In this document: one piece after another, positions 57,055 through 64,000 of the stretch
Numbering within the stretch: the stretch's first letter is position 1
Layout of the letters: every line of letters begins with the position of its first letter
DNA from: Oreohelix idahoensis
Lineage: Eukaryota > Mollusca > Gastropoda > Stylommatophora > Oreohelicidae
DNA length: 64,000 nucleotides
Direction of reading: 5' to 3'
Assembly (NCBI GenBank): GCA_024509875.1
Contig: JAMPIV010000285.1
Coordinates: forward strand, 389,528 to 453,527
Translations under genes and position numbers: made by a program
Notes under the pieces: generated by a model
What the model was told of the DNA's origin: nothing
Databases searched by the model: none
The model's input: only the letters and a program-made list of their open reading frames with translations

Positions 57055-57480
57055 TACAGCTGCGTTATACACACTCATACAGTGGGACATTCTGGGTTTA
57101 TCCTTCGTCATCACCACCATCATCATCATCATCAGGTGCTATCTTCAATTCGAAGGCCGGCTGCAATTGATCTCCAACGTCTTCTGTTTCTTGTCTTGAT
57201 GGTTCACTCTGATAGACTATTTCCTGTCCGTCTCTTGATGTTATCTTTCCACTTAAAACACTGTCTTCCTCTTGCACGTTTGCCTTCGACTCTGCCTTCT
57301 TTTATGGTCTTCAATAAGGTGTTATGACTTTTTACGTGGCCAAAATATCTTAGCTGTCTAATTTTTATCTCCTTCATTAATTCTTTTTTAATTCCTAGGT
57401 TTTATAGGATTTCTTTGTTTTCTTCTCTTCCCATTAGACGTGCCACACTCTTCTATATATCCACATCTCAAGGGCCTTAA
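57055..57480 (-). pseudogene. LINE RT C-terminal fragment
   Basis: Minus strand reads KIRQLRYFGHVKSHNTLLKT, IKEGRVEGKRARGRQCFKWK and RNRRRWRSIAAGLRIEDST, followed by a (gat)n stretch at 57105-57135. The 'GHV...GKRARGRQ' block is typical of the very C-terminus of endonuclease LINE RT proteins. This family differs from the others in the window. Confidence 0.7.
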
Positions 57481-57639
57481 TTTCCTTTGTCGGCTAGTCA
57501 CAAATAGATTTTAAAAATGTATGCCTTCAGTTTAAGCTTCCAAATTTATTGAAAGACACAACTTTTAATAGTACCTAAGGCTAGACTGAGTAAACATTTT
57601 CAGATGTGTCTAAAGTTTTCCAGAGGGGATGGAAGGGAA

Positions 57640-57740
57640 TCACATGTGATTCCCTAATGCGAGTTCTACCCTTATGAAATCCAACATTTCAATTTTCGTC
57701 AGTGTCTGAAAACATGAATCAATACATATGCACGACATGA
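57640..57740 (-). repeat. Interspersed repeat shared with 33730-33850
   Basis: See the partner copy: 'atcacatgtgattcc', 'cttatgaaatccaacatttcaa', 'cgtcagtgtctgaaaacatg'. The minus strand keeps LTKIEMLDFIRVELA. Confidence 0.55.
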
Positions 57741-57744
57741 AATC

Positions 57745-57870
57745 TGGTGCTTGTCTCATTCTTGTCATCATCAGTTTCCGGTTGCTGACCTCGTCGTACC
57801 ACTTAAATTCTTCTATTCTACGCAAGCGCCCATTTATGAAAGTCTGTGGCTTTTCCGGCTGTTGTCCTTC
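57745..57870 (-). pseudogene. Short LINE fragment
   Basis: Minus strand reads RIEEFKWYDEVSNRKLMM and TRMRQAP, the equivalent of WYDKVTN...MTRTRQVP in the LINEs at 33.9 and 51.3 kb. About 125 bp only. Confidence 0.55.
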
Positions 57871-58109
57871 CATGTTTCAGGGCTATACAGTAGAACTGAC
57901 TTGGGTTGAAAATTCAGATTTTTGTGTTGGAGTTGATTTCCTTTAATCTTCATATATTTCTTGATGTAATTAAAGCTCCCATTTCCTTTTGTAAGTGGGT
58001 GATAGTTTTGGTGATAGCTTTTTTTTTTGCGTATAGTTTTGGGCTGTACGCGAGATACCCTCATTGTGACAATGAGATACATGGTCGGGTTGCTGTCGAT
58101 TAGATCCAT

Positions 58110-58860
58110 ATATGCGATGGTCCAGGCGAAAGCCTATATGCTGAAAACCACCGACAAAACATACACCCTACATCGGAACATAGCTGACATAAAAGGAGCA
58201 AGAATAAAGAGAGGGGTGTCATGGATAGCACAGGCAGAAGCTACGGTTGAAAGCATATACAAAAAGGAAGAATGGAGTCAGTTAGGGGACAACTGGACAC
58301 GCTACCAGCAGGTCAACATTAGCCTTGGCAGGGAGTGCAGAGCTTGGCGCAATGGAAAAGCAGAGCTGGAAATAATCATGGCAGAGATGATGATGCCATT
58401 GTGTACACTGACTCTCAGCTCATGTTTCGGAAGGTCCAGAATGGATGGTTACGACAGGAATGGAAAACATCCATAGAAGCCTCGAATCTTCCGGAATTGG
58501 TGTGCATCTACTGTCCTGCTTATGCAGGGGTATGCGGCGATGAGAGAGATGACAGACTAGCATCGAGAGCACCCATAGTGGGGACATTAGATATGGATAA
58601 CGGAAAGATATTAAGGACAATTAATGATCACCTGTTAGAGAATGACACTGCAATAGATGAATCAGCAATGCTATGACTATTGGAATTCGGCATCAAACGT
58701 AAGACTAGTAGGGATGGACGTATGACAGGATCGCATCCGTCGCATGTACAACAAACGCGCTACAGGAATAATTAGCATTCATACCCTTCAATATTAGCTG
58801 AGGGAGACTGAGCCCCTATGGGTTTGCCCGGAGTGCAGTGAAATAGATTCTGACCAACAG
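58110..58860 (+). pseudogene. LINE family N, RNase H region and 3' end
   Basis: 58027-58476 reads KTTDKTYTLHRNIADIKGAR, KRGVSWIAQAEATVESIYKK and QLGDNWTRYQQVNISLGREC. The next frame (58335-58676) reads DDDAIVYTDSQLMFRKVQNG, WLRQEWKTSIEASNLPELVC, CPAYAGVCGDERDDRLAS and RTINDHLLENDTAIDES. YTDSQ and CPAYAGVCGDERDDRLA correspond to late catalytic motifs of LINE RNase H (usual form: TDS...PGHAGVxGNExADxLA). The early TDGS motif is missing, so there is an internal deletion between 58385 and 58400. The 3' end matches 11290-11460. Confidence 0.72.
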
Positions 58861-58867
58861 AAGGAAA

Positions 58868-58884
58868 GGGGGGGGGGGGGGGGG
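58868..58884. repeat. G17 run left of a SINE
   Basis: 17 consecutive G, preceded by 'gaaa'. A run of the same length flanks the other side of the SINE at 59152-59168. Confidence 0.9.
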
Positions 58885-59151
58885 TCCCGTTACACGCTCA
58901 CTGAGGCATATTTGGAAAATAGTGTTAGGCCCATGTTTTCTTGATCATCGGCACACTAGGGGTGATGTGGTCATCATCACGTCTGCTGCCTTACCCTTCT
59001 CAGAGTTGCTCTGATACCCAATTCATGAGGCTGGGTCGACCCCGGAGCCGTTTGCGGTCTAAAAAATCCAACCTCAACTGGGGATCGAACCATGGACCAC
59101 CGAGCTAGGAAACCAGTGCACTAACCACTAAGCTTCCGCGGTTCCCAACGA
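58885..59151 (-). mobile_element. SINE family C copy, tRNA-derived, between two G17 runs
   Basis: Minus strand starts gttgggaaccgcggaagctt and contains 'cttagtggttagtgcactgg' (A-box) and 'atggttcgatccccagttg' (B-box) with tRNA-like spacing, then 'ggggtcgacccagcctcatg'. These are classic pol III internal promoter boxes. The best-conserved SINE head in the window. Confidence 0.78.
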
Positions 59152-59168
59152 GGGGGGGGGGGGGGGGG
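59152..59168. repeat. G17 run right of a SINE
   Basis: 17 consecutive G, preceded by 'acga'; probable duplicated target with 58868-58884. Confidence 0.9.
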
Positions 59169-59577
59169 CGGCGATTACATTTTTTATTCCTTGCTTTTCC
59201 ATTACTTTTCATCAGTAGTGTCATTTCTTTTTTCAATTTCTTACTATTCCTTCGTTTTTTCTAAAGAAGTGAAAAGTTGCACAATATTGTGATTCATACA
59301 TTCGTTACCATCTAGTTCCCTAGAGAGTATACGTCTTTGACTAATACATGAGAAGACTTTCTGACCTGTACTGTTAGCTCAAGGTTTTTCCATGTCATTT
59401 ATCTCCTACACATGTGAGTCTAACCCCTTTTCCGTATGTGTGTGAGTTTTTTATTTCTCAGTCTGTTTCTATTATCAAGCGAGATTCTACAGCGTCATTT
59501 GAACAGTCACTTCTTAGTTTTCTTTAAATTGTTCCCACCTAAAGGTAAAGGTTGTCCTATAGCAAATATTGCAGTTG
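59169..59577. other. No gene seen
   Basis: AT-rich interval between two SINEs; no ORF or repeat recognised. Confidence 0.35.
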
Positions 59578-59778
59578 AGAAGTGAAGTGTTAGAGACTTA
59601 ATTATACAGCATCGAGAGGTAAGAGGGTGATCAGTTCCTTTCTAAGCAGCCTTTTCCTTCCCTAGCTCAAAAGTAAAGCCAGGTAATCATTTACAGCTGA
59701 GGTCGATACCGTGAATCAAACCCGGCACCTGTGCCACGATAGACCAGCGCCCCAACCACTCTGTCAATTGGACACTCT
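59578..59778 (-). mobile_element. SINE family A copy with tRNA-like head
   Basis: Minus strand: 'ttgacagagtggttggggcg' (A-box-like), 'gtgccgggtttgattcacgg' (B-box), then the family A body 'gctagggaaggaaaaggctg', 'ggaactgatcaccctc' and 'taagtctctaacacttcac'. Matches the bodies at 32938-33066 and 45006-45200. Confidence 0.75.
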
Positions 59779-60048
59779 TGTCCACTCCTATCCCAACAAA
59801 TGTATGTGAAAAAAAAGATAAAGACAACTGAATGCCAGTTTTTAACATAAGATGTTAAGTCACATTAACATTTTAGCTGAAAGAGAGATTCGGCCTGACT
59901 GACACAAGACTTCATATCGGCAACAATTTTAGCTGTTTACTGTAACTTCATTGTATTGTCAATTTTACATTTTATTATAATTTTCTATTTTGTTTCTGAA
60001 AAAAGCAAAAAACAAAAACGTGTTAGTCAGCCGGCAGTTATTGCTCTA
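59779..60048. other. No gene seen
   Basis: Short AT-rich interval between two SINEs. Confidence 0.35.
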
Positions 60049-60315
60049 GTGGGAACCGCGCTGGTGTAGTGGTTACCAAACTGCACTGGCGACTGGGTGA
60101 CCCAGGATCAAACCCGGGTGAGCACATTTGAAGATTTTCGTCGACCGGGATTTGGACTGGATTAACTCGAGCCCTGGCGAGGACATTTGAAAGAATGTCG
60201 TCGACAAGGGACTGGCGGCTCCTGAGCCGACCCAGCTCTAATGGGTACCTCCGAAATCGGCGAGTATCTGCCTGAATGGCGAGGTATACATGTCTCTGTA
60301 CAAGAAAAAAAAAGG
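60049..60315 (+). mobile_element. SINE family C copy
   Basis: Begins gtgggaaccgcgctggtgta. A-box 'ctggtgtagtggttacc', B-box-like 'aggatcaaacccgggtg'. The body has 'cgacccagctctaatgggta' and ends in an A-rich tail (acaagaaaaaaaaaggg) at ~60302-60318. Related to 31335-31545 and 58885-59151. Confidence 0.75.
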
Positions 60316-60391
60316 GATACTCACGTAAAAATCAGTCTCAGGTTAGACATACTAACCTGAGATTTCGCATCGAGTAATAGCGGGCGTACGC

Positions 60392-60415
60392 AAAAAAAAA
60401 AAAAAAAAAAAAAAA
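60392..60415. repeat. Poly(A) run, 24 bases
   Basis: An A24 run, possibly the tail of a degenerate retroposed copy on the plus strand (the 45 bp before it, 'gagatttcgcatcgagtaat', also look interspersed). Confidence 0.7.
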
Positions 60416-60565
60416 TGTGCTCTAGTTCTGACATTTGTGTCATGTGCATCAAATAGAACTAAATGAGGATACACAAATGTAAAAAAAAGAAACAACCTGT
60501 CAATCACTGTGTATTGAACAAGGACAACATTGCAATGCTGCCAGCAGTTAACTCAATGTGTGTCC

Positions 60566-60945
60566 TTTTGTTTTGGTTTTAAGTACTATCTTCATTGCAC
60601 GCGGACAACATCATCAGTGCTCCAATCTCCTTCCTTAGACCATACAAGGAGAATTTCAGCACAGTGCACGAACTCCGTAGCACCGGCGAGAATCCCAATG
60701 TGTGTATATAGGAATCACATATTCTATAAATATTCGTATGGTAGGTTTCCTAATTTTTAAATTTTTTTTTTTTTTTGGGCCAGGGCAGCATCCGTGTTGC
60801 CTACGCTACTATTTTCAACTGCCGAGGGATTTTTAACGTGCGCAACGTGCACACGGGGCCTCCTGTTTTTCGCCCTTATCCAAGACGGTAAGGCATCCGA
60901 TCTCACTATCCATGAGACCAGGGAGAGTATGACATCTGTGGTGAA
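60566..60945 (-). mobile_element. SINE family B copy, head truncated
   Basis: 'ttttggttttaagtactatc', 'cacgaactccgtagcaccgg', 'cgagaatcccaatgtgtgta', 'acgtgcgcaacgtgcacacg' and 'gcatccgatctcactatcc' match 28223-28570. The tRNA-like head (right end) is missing, as in a 5'-truncated copy. Confidence 0.75.
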
Positions 60946-61597
60946 AAATTCTAATACCTATATATAAATTAGAACATAAAGGTAAAGCCGAACGAAATAA
61001 TACGATAGGAAGAAGAATGGAGAAAGACCAGTGTTTTCCCAGTATAGATAACGCTTTAGTTGTATAACGCCGAAATGGCTAACACAAGAATCCTACTTGT
61101 CCTAATTCGTTCGTTCATAAATAAAATGCTTAGACTAAACGATACGGCAATAACCGTAATTCTAAAAATAGAATGTGTAGTCAAATCTTCTAGACGACCT
61201 TGATTTTAAAAACTAACATTAGTGCAAAATCGCGCACAAGGTTAGCCTTGGAAAGACAGACGGGCTTAGAAGAAGAGAGAGAGAGAGATAGACGGACTGT
61301 GGAACACGGTCACACAAGCAGCTCGCCGTGTGTTTAAAATTAAACCAACTCGCAGTGTGCATGGCCTAATTTTTTCAAATAAACAGTGATGAGAAAAACT
61401 AACGATACGATGTTAGTTTTCGAAAACAGGTTTAATTCTTATTAGGAAACCTGATATTTTACGTAGGGCTCCTGTCTTTATACTGATAGTACAGTCGTAA
61501 AGGATTGAACAGGTGGTAGTTGAAATTAAACACTTAACATCGAAAAAAGATCGTATTCTTAACTATAGCACTTAAATAATAATAATCATAATAAATT
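60946..61597. other. No gene seen
   Basis: No ORF or repeat recognised; (ga)n-like sequence at 61271-61292. Confidence 0.35.
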
Positions 61598-63590
61598 CTT
61601 TAAGCACCAAACACGGCGCATAAGGCAGAAACCAGTTCTCTCCAGGTTGTTCGTTGTGACACCACTCCTTTTAGCTCTTGCACATTATTTAGGCCCACCG
61701 TTCTTCCTTCTCTTATTATTGTTCTTCTGAGTATTTCTTTTGGTCTTCCTTTTTTCCTCTTACCCTCAGGAACCCAAGTGAGCGCCTGTAGTGGTATTCT
61801 GTTGTTTTGCATTCGTAGGACATGACCGATATATGACCATCGTCTTTTCCTTATATAGTCGGAGACATATTTCTGCCTAGAATCTTCTCTTATTTGTCAA
61901 TTAGTCTTGAATTCTTTCCAACTGATGTTCATGAGTTTTCTAAGACATTTGTTCTCGAATGTATTCAGCTTGTTCTCCAATAATTTTGTTATTTTCCAAC
62001 TCTCACATCCGTGTGTTAACTCTGAGATAACATATGAATTAAACAGACGAAGTTTGGTATGTATATTCAATGATCGTAATTTCCAAATGTTAGATAATCT
62101 ATTGAAGACGCTAGCTGCCAAAGCAATTCTAGTATGGATTTCTCTTGTTGTGTCACCATCCTGAGTCATTTTACTGCCTAAATAATTGAAACTTTCAACT
62201 TTCTGTAGTTTTTCCCCGTTCAAGATGATATCAAAGGTCTCGTTAGAAAAGTTCATAGCTTTAGTTTTAGAGGCATTTATTTGGAGACCTATTTTAACCG
62301 AGAGATGACACAAATTATTTACTGCTTCTTGGGATTGTCTGGGTGTTGAACTTAAGAATGCTACATCATCTGCGAAATCCAGGTCCCCCAGGAATTTTCC
62401 ATTTGTCCATTTTATACCTAATTGTTCATTGTGGGTATAGTTTCTCATAACCCAATCAATAGCTATTCCAAAAAGTAGTGGTGACATAATACAGCATTGT
62501 TTCACCCCTGTTTCTACTGTAAACCATTCTGTATTCCCTTTATTTGTTCTAACACAACATCTTGCATTGTCATATAGCGCTTTGATTATATTCACATATT
62601 TTGTTGGAAAACCATAGATTGTAAGTATCTTCCACAATGATGGGCGGTGTAGACTATCAAAGGCTTTTTTGAAAATCGACGAAGGTGATAATAAGTGGCG
62701 ATTGCCTTTCCACTGATTCTTCTATAATTGTTCTTAGTGTGAATATTTGATCAATACATGATCGTTTCGGCCTGAAACCCGCTTGTTCTTCTCTGATCTT
62801 TTCGTCAGCATGCAATTTAAGTCTTTCTAACATCATGCAACATAATAATTTTTCAGGTACTGATAATAGAGATATACCACGCCAGTTATTACAGTCTGAT
62901 AGATCACCTTTCTTCGGTAACTTTACAATAATACTGTCTTTCCATTGTTGTGGTGGTTGTTCTTCTCTCCATACTTCATTTATAATATCTAAAATTCTCA
63001 AGAGGTTGTTGTCATTAACTACTTTAATCATTTCCCCTGAAATTTCGTCAACTCCAGCAGCTTTAAAATTTTTTAATCTTTTAACGGCTTGTTTGATCTC
63101 GTCCAGCGTGAATTCATCGCAAGTTATTGGCAAGGTGGTTGTGGGTGTTTCATTATTAAAATCAGGTGTTACTGTTGGTGGTGGTCTGTTTAGCACCTCC
63201 ATGAAGTGCTCAGCCCATCTCTTCATTTGTTCTTTTTCTGTTGGTATTGAATTCCCTAATTTACCTTTAACAGGTATTTCCATAGCAGTAGGCTGGTGAC
63301 ATAGTTGTTTTGTAATTTGATAAAGGCACCTACTATTACCAGTTCTTGCAGCATTTTCAGTTTCTACGGCCAGCTCATTGATGAAATGTCTTTTATCTCT
63401 TCTAGTTTTTGTCTTCACTTATTTATTTAACAAGTTATAAGTTAGTTTACAAGATTCAACTGCATTATGTGTACTTGCCGCGAGTAGTTTAAGTTTTGCT
63501 GTTTTCCTTTCTTGTATTTTATCATTTACTGTCGAGCCTGGTTCTGTTTCGGTAACAATCGCTTGTTTTACGATAGTGAATTGTTAACTC
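61598..63590 (-). pseudogene. LINE ORF2-like reverse transcriptase, nearly complete RT, broken
   Basis: Longest LINE in the window. 63418-62657: KRHFINELAVETENAARTGN, AVKRLKNFKAAGVDEISGEM, WKDSIIVKLPKKGDLSDCNN, WRGISLLSVPEKLLCCMMLE and AGFRPKRSCIDQIFTLR (RT fingers). 62637-61897: SLWKILTIYGFPTKYVNIIK, GVKQCCIMSPLLFGIAIDWV, LGDLDFADDVAFLSSTPRQS (catalytic FADD), FNYLGSKMTQDGDTTREI. 61812-61600: C-terminal GHVLRMQNNRIPLQAL and GKRKKGRPKEILRRT. The first break is an A-run (one extra A in VDFQKAFD at ~62675); the second is a TGA stop at 61897-61899. KQGC is changed to KQCC. Sense extends upstream to ~63590 with a stop; the endonuclease is absent. RTE-like type. Confidence 0.85.
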
Positions 63591-64000
63591 TCTGATCAAC
63601 CCTCCTATCCAACTTAGCCCCTTGAAAATCTTATATTCGTGTACAGGAAGGCTAGGGGACTAGGAATATGTAATAAATTATCTAAAAAGTCCATTATATA
63701 ATTAGATATTGATAATAAAACATATAGAGAACAGAGATACTGTCAGGTTTGGTCCTATCTGCTTGGGATGGAAATCCCTGAATTTTGTTGAAACATAGTA
63801 GTGACAGAAAGTCTAAGATAGTACGAGGGAGGCCATTGGCTGAACCTTGAAGTTAAAAGAAATTTGATTGGGTGACCTATGAATAACAAATAAATGCCTA
63901 GAAACGGAGTAAAAGTGAATGAAAATATTTGAATGACTGTGTACTCTTTTGAAAATATTCAAAACGATTGGCCAGTGTACTGGATATTGGCAGAAAAAAA
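63591..64000. other. No gene seen at right edge
   Basis: AT-rich sequence without ORFs to the window end. Confidence 0.35.

Noticed and set aside
58920..60200. tRNA genes (A- and B-boxes present)
   Set aside because: Boxes are followed by SINE bodies found in several copies, and I could not form a convincing cloverleaf; these are tRNA-derived SINEs.

Overview
The window is AT-rich, gene-poor, repeat-dense nuclear DNA from an animal, most likely an invertebrate. I base this on spliceless ORFs that are almost all transposon proteins, tRNA-derived SINEs, long AT/CA microsatellites, a mariner element, two hAT elements with exact 8-bp target duplications, many non-LTR (LINE) fragments, and a multicopy gene family I associate mainly with arthropods and other invertebrates. 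I cannot settle the phylum. I found no convincing host single-copy gene, no rRNA and no functional tRNA gene.

Layout. 1-4763 (minus strand): a Gag protein with one CCHC knuckle, followed for over 3 kb by charged coiled-coil and Arg-Ser-rich tandem-repeat coding sequence and no visible pol; it runs off the left edge. 6840-9206: a broken copy of a multicopy gene, split by a 1.2-kb retroposed transcript with poly(A), an AATAAA signal and a 14-bp target duplication. 9.4-23.7 kb: LINE scraps, a 275-bp direct duplication, a 405-bp palindromic insertion that may carry a hammerhead-ribozyme remnant, and a seven-unit 62-bp minisatellite. 24.2-27.9 kb: a nest in which a ~48-bp tandem array was hit by a LINE tail, that tail by a hAT element, and the array again by a mariner. 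28-35 kb: SINEs, a three-copy dispersed repeat, a 0.55-kb polypurine tract and a LINE carrying a dimeric insertion.

35590-45005 is the best-preserved unit: a 9.4-kb LTR retrotransposon on the minus strand with nearly identical ~1.46-kb LTRs. Its coding order is Gag - protease - integrase - reverse transcriptase - RNase H. Integrase lies upstream of RT although the proteins are Ty3/gypsy type; this is the hallmark of the Gmr1 clade. It has four frame breaks, all at homopolymer runs.

45-64 kb: SINEs, 60-bp minisatellite arrays, four longer LINE reverse-transcriptase pseudogenes, a 640-bp non-autonomous hAT element, very long (AT)n tracts, and a SINE bracketed by two 17-G runs.

Functionally this is a layered record of transposition rather than a set of cooperating genes. 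All statements on homology are from my reading of the translated sequence and memory of families; no database search was run.
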